64,000 nucleotides of DNA from Leifsonia sp. EB41 (GTDB lineage Bacteria; Actinomycetota; Actinomycetes; Actinomycetales; Microbacteriaceae): assembly GCF_041262565.1 (NCBI RefSeq), contig NZ_JBGCCJ010000001.1, forward strand, positions 3,224,001 to 3,288,000, read 5' to 3'. Numbering within the stretch: position 1 is the stretch's first letter; each line of letters starts with the position of its first letter. Positions 50,288-59,075 of this stretch are shown here, piece by piece. Both the position numbers and the translations under genes were made by a program. The notes under the pieces were generated by a model that saw only the letters and a program-made list of their open reading frames with translations, searched no databases and had not been told where the DNA came from.

Positions 50288-51703
50288 ATGACCGAGCAGG
50301 AAGCCGTCGAGCACGGGATCGCCGAGCTCGCCTCCGAGGCGTTCGTCGTCGGGTTCCCGCTCGTGTTCGATCTGGAGCAGGTCGGGCGGTTCACCCACGA
50401 GGGGCTCGGCGCTGTTCCGCCGACGCCGTTCAACGCGTTCGGGCACGCGCGTGTGCTGGCCGGCCCGGAGACGACCTTCGTCTCGGTCAACAACGACACC
50501 CTGTACTCGATCGCGCAGCTCGACCTCAGCGTCGGGCCCGTCCGTCTCACCGTTCCCGCGGTCCACGACCGCTACTACGTGCTCCAGTTCGTGGACGCCT
50601 GGACCAACAACTTCGCTTACGTCGGCACCCGGGCCACCGGCTCGGCGGCCGGTGAGTTCCTGCTGGTCCCACCCGGCTGGGAGGACGAACGCGGAGACGA
50701 AGACCGACGCGAATCCACGGTCATCCGCTTCCCGACCAGGGTCGGCACGATCGTCGGACGCTGGGCGGTCGCGGGGGAGGACGACCTCCCCGCCGTGCAC
50801 GCCCTCCAGGACGCCACCGCGCTCACCCCGACGCTCGAGACGTTCGCGCCGCCCACGGGCATCCCGGAGGTGCCGGCCGGCCCGACGGAGGCCCTGACCT
50901 TCTTCGAGCGGATGCGGGTGTGGTCGCGGGAGTTCCCTCCCGCCGACCACGACAGGGACGCGCTGGCGACCTACGAGCCGATCGGGCTCACGGGCGCGAC
51001 GCCGATCGCCGAGCTGCCGGAGGACGTCCGCGACGCGCTCGAGGAGGGGTACGCGGTCGGCAAGCAGGCGCTCGAGTCGTCGCTGCACACGACCGTGCCG
51101 ACCACCGACGGCTGGCAGGTGAACCTCCACGTCTTCGACTACAACACCGACTTCTTCGAGGTCGGCGCGCTCGACGGCCGCGGCTGGCAGCTCGCCGACC
51201 CGACCACGCGCTACGCCCGCCGGGCCGGCGCCGCCCTCGGCGGTCTGTGGGGCAACCACGGCTACGAGGCCGCGTATTTCCCGACCTACGTCGACGAAGC
51301 CGGCGAGCAGCTCAGCGGTGCCCACGTCTACCGGCTGCGCCTGAACCCGACCCCGCCCGTGCACGCGTTCTGGTCGCTGACCATGTACGACCTCCCGCAC
51401 TTCTTCCTGGTGACGAACCCGATCGGGCGGTACTCGATCGGCGACCGGACGCCGGGGATCGTGTACGACGACGACGGCGGGCTGACCATCACGATCAGTG
51501 CGACCCGGCCGGACGACGCGAAGGCCGCCGCCAACTGGCTGCCGGCGCCGGAGGGGGACTTCCGGCCGCTGCTGCGGCTGTACGCCCCCGGCCCCGCCGT
51601 GCTCGAGGGCAGCTACCGCCTCGCGCCGATCCGGAAGGCGCGCGGCGACGAAGATCTCGATGACGGCACGAATGACCGAAGCACAGACGAGGAGACCCGC
51701 TGA
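50288..51703 (+). CDS. DUF1254/DUF1214 domain protein
   Basis: A 471-residue protein with an N-terminal DUF1254 domain (FVVGFPLVFDL, then NNDTLYSIAQLDLSVGPVRL, then YYVLQFVDAWTNNFAYVGTRA) and a C-terminal DUF1214 domain (FWSLTMYDLPHFFLVTNPIGRY, then LPAPEGDFRPLLRLYAPGP). The biochemical role of the family is unknown. There is no signal peptide here, unlike many relatives. ATG 50288 is used as the start. It stands just upstream of pta (2 bases between stop and GTG), so it could share the pta-ackA transcript. Confidence 0.88.
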   Translation: MTEQEAVEHGIAELASEAFVVGFPLVFDLEQVGRFTHEGLGAVPPTPFNAFGHARVLAGPETTFVSVNNDTLYSIAQLDLSVGPVRLTVPAVHDRYYVLQFVDAWTNNFAYVGTRATGSAAGEFLLVPPGWEDERGDEDRRESTVIRFPTRVGTIVGRWAVAGEDDLPAVHALQDATALTPTLETFAPPTGIPEVPAGPTEALTFFERMRVWSREFPPADHDRDALATYEPIGLTGATPIAELPEDVRDALEEGYAVGKQALESSLHTTVPTTDGWQVNLHVFDYNTDFFEVGALDGRGWQLADPTTRYARRAGAALGGLWGNHGYEAAYFPTYVDEAGEQLSGAHVYRLRLNPTPPVHAFWSLTMYDLPHFFLVTNPIGRYSIGDRTPGIVYDDDGGLTITISATRPDDAKAAANWLPAPEGDFRPLLRLYAPGPAVLEGSYRLAPIRKARGDEDLDDGTNDRSTDEETR

Positions 51704-51705
51704 AA

Positions 51706-53844
51706 GTGGCCCGTTCGCTCTACATCACCTCCGCGGAAGGACACACCGGCAAGTCGACGGTGGCGCTCGGCGTCCTGGAGTCGCTGCGGCACTCCGTCGA
51801 ACGCGTCGGCGTGTTCCGGCCGATCGCGCGCTCCGCCGTCGAACGGGACTACGTGCTCGAGCTGCTGCTCAGCCGGGTGACCGCCGACCTCAGCTACGAG
51901 GAGGCCATCGGCGTCACCTACGACGACGTGCACGCCGACGCCGACGCGGCGCTCGGCGAGATCGTCCGGCGCTTCCGGGAGGTGGAGGCGCGCAGCGACG
52001 CGGTCGTCATCCTCGGCTCCGACTACACCGACGTGGGCAGCCCGACCGAGCTCGGCTACAACGCACGCATCGCCGCCAACCTCGGCGCGCCCGTGCTGCT
52101 GGTGCTGGGAGGCCGCATCGGCCAGGGCTTCGGCGAACGGCTCGGGCAGGCCGATCCGCGCTCGCCGGAGGAGCTGCGGCAGCTCGCGGAGCTGGCACTC
52201 GCCGAGCTGCGCCAGGAGCACGCCGGCGTCATGGCGGTCATCGCCAACCGCGCGGACGCCGACCGGCTCGACGCGATCGTGGCGGCCGTCAGCGACGCCG
52301 TGCAGGCCGCAGGCCCGGCCGCCGCCTCCGGCCCTGAGCTGCCGCCGGTGTGGGCGATCCCCGAGGACCTCTTCCTGGTCGCGCCCAGCATCCGCTCGAT
52401 CATGGAGGTCACCGACGCCGAGCTGATCGCGGGCGACGAGGCCCTCCTGGCGCGCGAGGCTCTCGGCGTCGTGGTCGCGGGTATGTCGATGAACAACGTG
52501 CTGCCGCGGCTCGTGGAGGGCGCGGTCGTGGTGGTCCCCGGCGATCGCACCGAGGTGCTGCTCGCCGTGCTGATGGCGAACGCGTCCGGGACGTTCCCTT
52601 CCATCTCGGGCATCGTCCTGAACGGCGGCTTCGACCTCCCGGAGCCGATCGAGCGCCTGCTCGCGGGCCTCCGCTCGCCGCTGCCGATCGTCCGCACCCC
52701 GCTGCAGACCTACGACACCGTCGTGCGCATCACACACGCGCGCGGCCGGCTCGCCGCCGACTCGCAGCGCAAGTACGACACGGCGCTCGCGTTGTTCGAG
52801 CGGCACGTGGACGCGGAGCGGCTGCTCGCCCTGCTCGACGTCTCCCGGCACGCGGTGGTCACGCCGCTCATGTTCGAGTACGACCTCATCGAGCGGGCCC
52901 GCGCCGCCGACAAGCACATCGTGCTGCCTGAGGGGGAGGACGACCGCATCCTGCGCGCCGCCGCCACCCTGCTGGCACGCGGCGTGGCACGGCTGACGAT
53001 CCTCGGCGAGCCGTTCGAGGTGCGGTCGCGCGCGATCGAGCTCGGCGTCGACATCGGCAAGGCCGAGGTGCTGAGCCCGTTCGACGACGTGCTGCGGCTG
53101 CGGTTCGCGAACGAGTACGCCAAGCTGCGCGCGCACAAGGGGATCACCGTCGACCAGGCCGCGGACACGGTCACCGACGCGTCCTACTTCGGCACGATGA
53201 TGGTGCACCTGGGCCTCGCCGACGGGATGGTGTCGGGCGCGGCTCACACGACGGCGCACACCATCCGTCCGGCGTTCGAGATCATCAAGACCACCCCCGG
53301 CGTCTCCGTGGTGTCGAGCGTGTTCCTGATGGCGCTGGCCGACCGGGTGCTGGTCTACGGCGATTGCGCCGTGGTGCCGGACCCGACGGCCGAGCAGCTC
53401 GCCGACATCGCCGTCTCGTCGGCGCGCACGGCGGAGCAGTTCGGCATCGAGCCGCGCGTGGCGATGCTGTCGTACTCCACCGGCGACTCCGGCGCGGGGG
53501 CCGATGTGGACAAGGTGCGCACCGCGACCGAGCTGGTCAGGGAGCGCGCGCCGCAGCTCGCCGTCGCCGGGCCGATCCAATACGACGCCGCGGCGGACGC
53601 GGCGGTCGCGGCGGCGAAGATGCCGGGCTCGCAGGTCGCCGGCCGCGCCACGGTCTTCATCTTCCCCGACCTCAACACCGGCAACAACACGTACAAGGCG
53701 GTGCAGCGCAGCGCCGGAGCGGTCGCGATCGGGCCGGTCCTCCAGGGCCTCCGCAAGCCGATCAACGACCTCTCCCGCGGCGCGACCGTCGAGGACATCG
53801 TGGACACCGTGGCCATCACCGCGATCCAGGCGGCGCTGACATGA
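51706..53844 (+). CDS. pta: Phosphate acetyltransferase, long form
   Basis: A 712-residue enzyme converting acetyl-CoA and phosphate to acetyl phosphate. Three domains are visible: an N-terminal P-loop BioD-like domain (YITSAEGHTGKSTVALGVLE), a DRTGG domain (about 210-330), and the C-terminal PTA_PTB catalytic domain from IVLPEGEDDRILRAAATLL to FPDLNTGNNTYKAVQRSAGA. It starts at GTG 51706, with GAGGAG about 12 bases upstream. The stop overlaps the ackA ATG (ATGA), the normal operon pairing for overflow acetate production or acetate use. Confidence 0.95.
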   Translation: MARSLYITSAEGHTGKSTVALGVLESLRHSVERVGVFRPIARSAVERDYVLELLLSRVTADLSYEEAIGVTYDDVHADADAALGEIVRRFREVEARSDAVVILGSDYTDVGSPTELGYNARIAANLGAPVLLVLGGRIGQGFGERLGQADPRSPEELRQLAELALAELRQEHAGVMAVIANRADADRLDAIVAAVSDAVQAAGPAAASGPELPPVWAIPEDLFLVAPSIRSIMEVTDAELIAGDEALLAREALGVVVAGMSMNNVLPRLVEGAVVVVPGDRTEVLLAVLMANASGTFPSISGIVLNGGFDLPEPIERLLAGLRSPLPIVRTPLQTYDTVVRITHARGRLAADSQRKYDTALALFERHVDAERLLALLDVSRHAVVTPLMFEYDLIERARAADKHIVLPEGEDDRILRAAATLLARGVARLTILGEPFEVRSRAIELGVDIGKAEVLSPFDDVLRLRFANEYAKLRAHKGITVDQAADTVTDASYFGTMMVHLGLADGMVSGAAHTTAHTIRPAFEIIKTTPGVSVVSSVFLMALADRVLVYGDCAVVPDPTAEQLADIAVSSARTAEQFGIEPRVAMLSYSTGDSGAGADVDKVRTATELVRERAPQLAVAGPIQYDAAADAAVAAAKMPGSQVAGRATVFIFPDLNTGNNTYKAVQRSAGAVAIGPVLQGLRKPINDLSRGATVEDIVDTVAITAIQAALT

Positions 53845-55034
53845 GCGCCGTCCTGGTGGTCAACAGCGGCTCGTCGTCGCTGAAGTACCAGCTCATCGAC
53901 GCCGGGAGCGAGGAGGCGCTGGCCTCCGGGCTCATCGAGCGCATCGGGGAGCCCTCCGGCCACATCCGGCACACGGGACCCGGCGGAGACTGGGAGACCA
54001 CCCTCGCGATCCCGGACCACACGGCCGCCTTCCGGGTGATGCTCGACGCCTTCGCCGCCGAGGGTCCGAGCCTGGACGAGAACCCGCTCGCCGCGGTCGG
54101 GCACCGCGTGGTCCACGGCGGCAAGCGGTTCTTCGAGCCGACGATCGTCACCGACCTGGTGGAGATCAACATCGAAGACCTCTCCGACCTCGCCCCGCTG
54201 CACAACCCGGCCAACCTGCAGGGCATCCGCGCGGCGAAGAAAGCGTTCCCGGAGGTGGAGCACGTCGCGGTCTTCGACACGGCCTTCCACCAGACGCTCG
54301 CGCCGGAGGCGTACACCTACGCCATCGACGCCGCGCTCGCCGAGAAGCACCGGGTCCGCCGGTACGGCTTCCACGGCACCTCGCACAAGTACGTGTCGGC
54401 AGCGGCGGCGGAGTTCCTCGGCCGGCCGCCCGCCGAGCTCAAGCAGATCGTGCTGCACCTCGGCAACGGCGCGTCGGTCTGCGCCGTCGACGCCGGCCGC
54501 TCGGTCGACACCTCGATGGGGATGACGCCATTGGAGGGGCTGGTGATGGGCACCCGCTCCGGCGACCTCGACCCCGCGGTGCTGCTGCACCTGGCCAGGC
54601 GCGCGGGACTCGGCATCGACGACCTCGACGAGCTGCTCAACCGGCGCAGCGGCCTGCTCGGGCTCTCCGGCCACGGCGACATGCGGGACGTCCGCCACGC
54701 CGCCGAGTCGGGGGACGCAGCCGCACGCCTCGCGCTCGACACCACCGTCCACCGGCTCAAGCACTACATCGGCGCCTACACGGCGGAGCTCGGCGGGCTC
54801 GACGTGCTGACCTTCACCGCGGGCGTCGGCGAGAACGACGCCCGGCTGCGCGCCGAGGTGTGCGCGGGCCTGGAGGTGCTCGGCATCCGACTGGACCCCG
54901 AGCGCAACGCCAGCCCCTCCCGCGACGCGCGGGTCATCTCGACCGACGACTCCCGGGTGGCCGTGCTCGTCGTGCCGACCGACGAGGAGCTGGAGATCGC
55001 CCGTCAGTCGCTGCAGGCGGTGGGCGCGGGCTGA
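53841..55034 (+). CDS. ackA: Acetate kinase
   Basis: A 397-residue ASKHA-fold kinase making ATP and acetate from acetyl phosphate. Signatures are VLVVNSGSSSLKYQLI at the start, VAVFDTAFHQTLAP, RRYGFHGTSHKYVS, and GLVMGTRSGDLDP with the catalytic arginine and glutamate regions, then FTAGVGENDA. It overlaps pta by 4 bases. Length and all motifs are standard. The next gene starts 15 bases downstream and may be read through. Confidence 0.96.
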   Translation: MSAVLVVNSGSSSLKYQLIDAGSEEALASGLIERIGEPSGHIRHTGPGGDWETTLAIPDHTAAFRVMLDAFAAEGPSLDENPLAAVGHRVVHGGKRFFEPTIVTDLVEINIEDLSDLAPLHNPANLQGIRAAKKAFPEVEHVAVFDTAFHQTLAPEAYTYAIDAALAEKHRVRRYGFHGTSHKYVSAAAAEFLGRPPAELKQIVLHLGNGASVCAVDAGRSVDTSMGMTPLEGLVMGTRSGDLDPAVLLHLARRAGLGIDDLDELLNRRSGLLGLSGHGDMRDVRHAAESGDAAARLALDTTVHRLKHYIGAYTAELGGLDVLTFTAGVGENDARLRAEVCAGLEVLGIRLDPERNASPSRDARVISTDDSRVAVLVVPTDEELEIARQSLQAVGAG

Positions 55035-55049
55035 GCGGACAGGTGCACC

Positions 55050-56414
55050 ATGCGGCGGCGCGGCGACGGAGTCGGGCGGGACGGCAGGTCCACCCGGAGG
55101 GCCGCACTGCGGCCCGCGCTCGCCGCCTCGGTCGTCGTGGTGCTCACGATCGGCGCCGCACTGGCGGGATGCGCCAATGACGGCGCCCAGGTCGGCCCGC
55201 ACTTCATCACCCCGCCGTTGATCCGCTACAGCTCCGTGCTCTGGCCGGTCCCGCTGGAGCTGATCGACGCCGAGCCCGGGACCCGGGTGCGGATCACGGC
55301 CTCCCTCGACTCCTCCCGCGGCGCCTGGACGTCCGCCGCCAGCTACGACGTCGCCGGCGACGGGACGGTCGACCTCGCGCGCGACAAGCCGCTGTTCGCG
55401 CCGTTCACCGAGCCGGACTCGGCCGGCCTGTTCTGGTCGCTGCGCGGCCCGGCGCTGGGCCCGGCCGACCTCGCCCAGCAGTGGATGCGCGACACGAACC
55501 AGGTGACTCTGACCGCGAGCGACGGCGACCGGGTCGTCGCCCGGCGCACCTTCCGGCTGGAAGGCCTGGGCGGGACGGTGGACGGCCGGACCGTCTTCAC
55601 GCACGACCTCGCGCAGACGGGCGCGGGCGTCGCGCTCCCGCCGCACGAGACGCACGAGGACGTGCCGATCGGCCGGTTCTACGACGCGTCGTCCCTCGAG
55701 CGCCCGTCCGGGCCGGCTGTGCTGATTTTCGACGATCCGACCCCGGGGGCGTCGGCGGACTTCACAGCGCCGCTGCTCTCGCAGTTCGGCGCCTCGGTGT
55801 TCGTCGTGCCGATGACGTCGGCGGACGGCGTGCACCTGTCCACGGTGACGGACGCCGGGACTGTCTCGGCGATCCTGGACTGGCTGGACGCGCTCGCCTC
55901 CGTCGACGCGCGCCACGTCTTCGTCTACGGCACCGGGGCGTCGGAGCAGCTCGCGATCTGGGCGGCGAACCGGTTCCCGACCCGGCTGCACGGGCTGTTC
56001 GCCGGCGCAGGGCCCGCCGAGCTGCTCTGCCTCGCGGGATCGAGCGCGTCGCCGGTCTTCGAGCACGGCGTCGGCGTGCCCTGCGAGCGGAGCCCGGGCG
56101 TCGGGACGACGGCCGCGCCCCCGCTGAGCGTCGTGAACGGGCCGGTCATGCTGACCTGCGGTCAGGTCGACCACGTGTTCCCGGGCGCGTGCGCCGTGCA
56201 GCAGGAGCTCACCGCCACCAGGGCGCCGCGCGCGGGCGACAAGCTGCTCGTGGGCCTCGGCGCCGCCCACGCGGTCACGGTGCCGCCCGGCCTCCCCATC
56301 GCGCTGCCGGAGCCGGGCGACGGGTCCGGCGCAGGCGGCCAGGCGACCGAGCAGGCGCGGATCGCGTTCTGGAACGCGGTCGGGCAGCTCCTGCTGCGGG
56401 CGGTGCTGTCGTGA
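55050..56414 (+). CDS. Lipoprotein of the acyl-CoA thioester hydrolase/BAAT fold, copy 1 (nucleophile lost)
   Basis: A 454-residue predicted lipoprotein: the signal segment ends in lipobox ALAGC after a basic N-terminus. The architecture is that of the bile-acid/acyl-CoA thioesterase (BAAT) group: an N-terminal immunoglobulin-like domain (about 60-190) and a C-terminal alpha/beta-hydrolase domain. At the nucleophile elbow the sequence is VYGTGASEQLAIWAA, with glycine (G296, codon 55935-55937) where copy 3 has serine. The aspartate (CGQVDHVF) and histidine (GAAHAVTVPP) positions remain. It is therefore probably a pseudoenzyme. Its stop overlaps the copy 2 GTG. Confidence 0.78.
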   Translation: MRRRGDGVGRDGRSTRRAALRPALAASVVVVLTIGAALAGCANDGAQVGPHFITPPLIRYSSVLWPVPLELIDAEPGTRVRITASLDSSRGAWTSAASYDVAGDGTVDLARDKPLFAPFTEPDSAGLFWSLRGPALGPADLAQQWMRDTNQVTLTASDGDRVVARRTFRLEGLGGTVDGRTVFTHDLAQTGAGVALPPHETHEDVPIGRFYDASSLERPSGPAVLIFDDPTPGASADFTAPLLSQFGASVFVVPMTSADGVHLSTVTDAGTVSAILDWLDALASVDARHVFVYGTGASEQLAIWAANRFPTRLHGLFAGAGPAELLCLAGSSASPVFEHGVGVPCERSPGVGTTAAPPLSVVNGPVMLTCGQVDHVFPGACAVQQELTATRAPRAGDKLLVGLGAAHAVTVPPGLPIALPEPGDGSGAGGQATEQARIAFWNAVGQLLLRAVLS

Positions 56415-57727
56415 GGGGCCGGCTGCGCGCGCTCGCCGCCGCTGCCGCGATCGTCGCGGTCGCGGCCCTCACCGGCTGCGTCGCACCGGCCGGCGGAGCC
56501 CGCATCGTGGTCGCGCGCTTCGGGAACGCCACCGCCGACCCGGTCGTCGTCTCGCTCACCGGCCTGACCCCGGGGGAGGACGTCGTCCTCCGCGCCACCG
56601 CGACCACGACGGCGGGGACCTGGACCTCCCGCGCCCTCTACGCCGTCCCGCCCAGCGGCCGGGTCGACCTCTCCTCCCAGCAGCCGATCACCGCCCCGCA
56701 CGTGCGGCCGGACGCCGCCGCGCCGTTCTGGAGCATGTCCGGCCCCTCCCTCAGCCAGTCGCAGCTCCAACGCGCCTGGGCCGAGGGCCCCGTGCAGGTC
56801 GAGCTCACCGCCGAGCAGCAGGGCGCCAGGGTCGCCGTCGCCCAGGTCCCGCGCACGCCCCTGTCCGCCCAGAGCGTCGAGCGCGTCGTGACGGTGGACG
56901 CCCTCGCTAGCGCCGCCGTCCCCACCAGCGCCGCCGCCCCCGCCGGCGCCGCGGTCTCCGCCGACCAGACCCAGGCGCTGCGGGCGGGGACGCTGTTCAC
57001 CCCGCTGCCGACGCTCGTGCATCCGCGGCCCGGCGTCGTCCTCATCGACGGCGACGACGACGCCGCCTCCGGCGCCTTCGCCGCGCGCCGGATCGCCGCG
57101 ATCGGCTTCCCCGTGCTCCTGCTCCCCGCCTTCGGGCCGGAGGGGCAGATCCCCGGCTCGGCCGCCCTCTCGGTGGAGGCCTTCGACGCCGCGCGCGCCT
57201 GGCTCGCGCGGGACCCGGGCGTCGACCCGGACCACATCGTCGTCTACGGCACCGGCCGCGCCGCCCCGCTCGCGCTCTGGTTCGCGGCGAGCGAGCCGCA
57301 GACCGTCTACGGCGCCATCGCAGCGAGCGGACCGACCGCCGAGCTGTGCGCGTCGTCGTCCGGCGCGCCGACGCTGCTGAACGAGGGCCGTCCGGTGCCG
57401 TGCGCGAGCCCGAACAGCCGGATCGCGGACACGCCCATCCTGCCGCTGAACCGCATCCCCGGGCCGCTGCTGCTCGCCTGCGGAACGGCCGACGAGCTGC
57501 TCCCAAGCGCGTGCGACTGGACCCGCGCAGGGGCGGACGAGCGCGGCGCGCGGGCGCAGGGGGAGACGCTGATCGCCCCGGGATCGGCGCACGAGCTGAG
57601 CGCGCCTCCGATGCTGCCGATCGGACTCGACGGCCTCCCACCGGCCACGGCGCAGGCAACCGAGGACGCCAGGGTGGCATTCTGGTCGCGGGTGACCGCG
57701 TTGCTGGAAGGAGCCATCGGACCGTGA
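56411..57727 (+). CDS. Lipoprotein of the acyl-CoA thioester hydrolase/BAAT fold, copy 2 (nucleophile lost)
   Basis: A 438-residue lipoprotein starting at GTG 56411, which overlaps the copy 1 stop. The signal ends in lipobox AALTGC. Domain order is as in copy 1. The nucleophile elbow reads VVYGTGRAAPLALWFAA, again with glycine (G282, codon 57254-57256) in place of serine. Acid and base positions are kept (LLLACGTADELLP and APGSAHELSAPP). A long alanine- and proline-rich linker joins the domains. Its stop overlaps the GTG of copy 3. Confidence 0.78.
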   Translation: MRGRLRALAAAAAIVAVAALTGCVAPAGGARIVVARFGNATADPVVVSLTGLTPGEDVVLRATATTTAGTWTSRALYAVPPSGRVDLSSQQPITAPHVRPDAAAPFWSMSGPSLSQSQLQRAWAEGPVQVELTAEQQGARVAVAQVPRTPLSAQSVERVVTVDALASAAVPTSAAAPAGAAVSADQTQALRAGTLFTPLPTLVHPRPGVVLIDGDDDAASGAFAARRIAAIGFPVLLLPAFGPEGQIPGSAALSVEAFDAARAWLARDPGVDPDHIVVYGTGRAAPLALWFAASEPQTVYGAIAASGPTAELCASSSGAPTLLNEGRPVPCASPNSRIADTPILPLNRIPGPLLLACGTADELLPSACDWTRAGADERGARAQGETLIAPGSAHELSAPPMLPIGLDGLPPATAQATEDARVAFWSRVTALLEGAIGP

Positions 57728-58995
57728 ACCCCGCCAGGAGGACCCGCTTCGCCGCACGCCGCGTGCTCGCGGCGCTTGCCGGCGTCGTGCTCGCGGCGGT
57801 CGCACTGGTGGGCTGCGGCGCCCAGCAGGGCGCGGCGGGACCGCGCTTCGCGCTGAGCGTGAACCCGAGCCCGGTGTGGCAGCCGGTCGGCATCCAGGTC
57901 CTCGCGCTGCCGCCGGGGCAGGAGGTGACGATCCGTGCGTCGCTGGTGCCGGGCGGGCTGTGGTCGTCGCAGGCGGTCTACGCCGTCCCGGCCGACGGCG
58001 TGATCGACCTCGCGCGCGACGTCCCGCTGGAGGCCCCGTTCACCGGTGCAGACGGAATGGGACTGTTCTGGACGATGCGCAGCAGCACGGGGGAGGCGGC
58101 GACCTCCGACGTCACGTGGGGCGGCTCGTCGTTCTCCGTCGACCTCCAGGCCTCCGTCGGCGGCCGCCGGGTCGCCGAGACCCGGGTGCAGCGCACCGGG
58201 CTGTCGGTGGCGGCGCCGTCGCGCGCGGTGTTCGACGACGGCATCACCGGCGACTACTTCCAGCCCACGAGCTCGACGGAAGGCGTGCGGCCGGGCGTCA
58301 TCGTGTTCGACGGCACCGATCCGGGGGAGCCGACCGGCGTGCTCGTGTCGGCGACGCTGGCGGCCCTCGGCTTCCCGACACTCGACCTCTCCACGTACGG
58401 CTCGGCCGGGCAGCTCGACCCGCTGCGCAGCCTCCCCGCCGAGCGGTTCCTCTCCGCCCTGAGCTGGCTCAAGTCGCAGCCGGGAGTGGACGGCCAGCGG
58501 ATCTTCACCTTCGGCGCCTCGCGCGGTGCGCAGCTCGCCCTCTGGGCGGCCTCCGCGTATCCGGGCACCGTCTACGGCGCGATCGCGCCGGGCGGCACCA
58601 CCGGGCTGATCTGCCCGTCGCCGGTGCCGAGCCCGGCCGTGACAGTCGGAGGGGAGTGGGTGCCCTGCACGACGGGCACGCACGATCCCGCCCCGGCCGC
58701 CGTCCTCGACATCCAGCGCATCCCCGGGCCCGTCGTTCTCGGCTGCGCCGGGCGGGACGAGGAGATCGCGAACAGCTGCGCCTGGCTGGAGGCAGGGGCG
58801 CGCAAGCGCCCCCTGGAGGAGGGCGACGCGTACCTGATCGCACCGGGCGCGACGCACCTCTTCTACCTGCCGCCGTACACGCCGCTGCTGCTGCCGGCCG
58901 GCGCCGCAGCGCAGCCGACGGAGCGGGCGAGGGAGGCGCTCTGGGCGGACATCATGACCGCGCTGACGGCTCCGTCCTCGGTGCCGGGGCACTGA
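57724..58995 (+). CDS. Acyl-CoA thioester hydrolase/BAAT-fold lipoprotein, copy 3 (catalytic triad kept)
   Basis: A 423-residue lipoprotein (lipobox ALVGC) from GTG 57724. The elbow IFTFGASRGAQLALWAAS keeps the G-x-S-x-G pattern, with S266 (codon 58519-58521); the acid (GCAGRDEEI) and histidine (APGATHLFYLPP) complete a triad. The N-terminal domain (PSPVWQPVGIQVLALPPGQEVTIRASL) matches the BAAT N-terminal sandwich. It is likely to be an extracytoplasmic ester or thioester hydrolase or acyltransferase of unknown substrate. The three genes are one translationally coupled set behind pta-ackA. Confidence 0.82.
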   Translation: MNPARRTRFAARRVLAALAGVVLAAVALVGCGAQQGAAGPRFALSVNPSPVWQPVGIQVLALPPGQEVTIRASLVPGGLWSSQAVYAVPADGVIDLARDVPLEAPFTGADGMGLFWTMRSSTGEAATSDVTWGGSSFSVDLQASVGGRRVAETRVQRTGLSVAAPSRAVFDDGITGDYFQPTSSTEGVRPGVIVFDGTDPGEPTGVLVSATLAALGFPTLDLSTYGSAGQLDPLRSLPAERFLSALSWLKSQPGVDGQRIFTFGASRGAQLALWAASAYPGTVYGAIAPGGTTGLICPSPVPSPAVTVGGEWVPCTTGTHDPAPAAVLDIQRIPGPVVLGCAGRDEEIANSCAWLEAGARKRPLEEGDAYLIAPGATHLFYLPPYTPLLLPAGAAAQPTERAREALWADIMTALTAPSSVPGH

Positions 58996-59075
58996 TCGCG
59001 GCCGCCGCCGAACGCGCCGGCGCCGGAGTTCCCCGGAACGGCCGGAATGTCAGTCGCGGCAAGTAGCATGTGTGG

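Noticed and set aside
53355-56270. Very long open frame on the minus strand (about 970 codons) opposite pta, ackA and the first lipoprotein gene
   Set aside because: It is the usual antisense shadow of high-GC genes; the plus-strand products are complete, recognised families, and the antisense protein is a repetitive R/G/D/V-rich sequence with no motifs.
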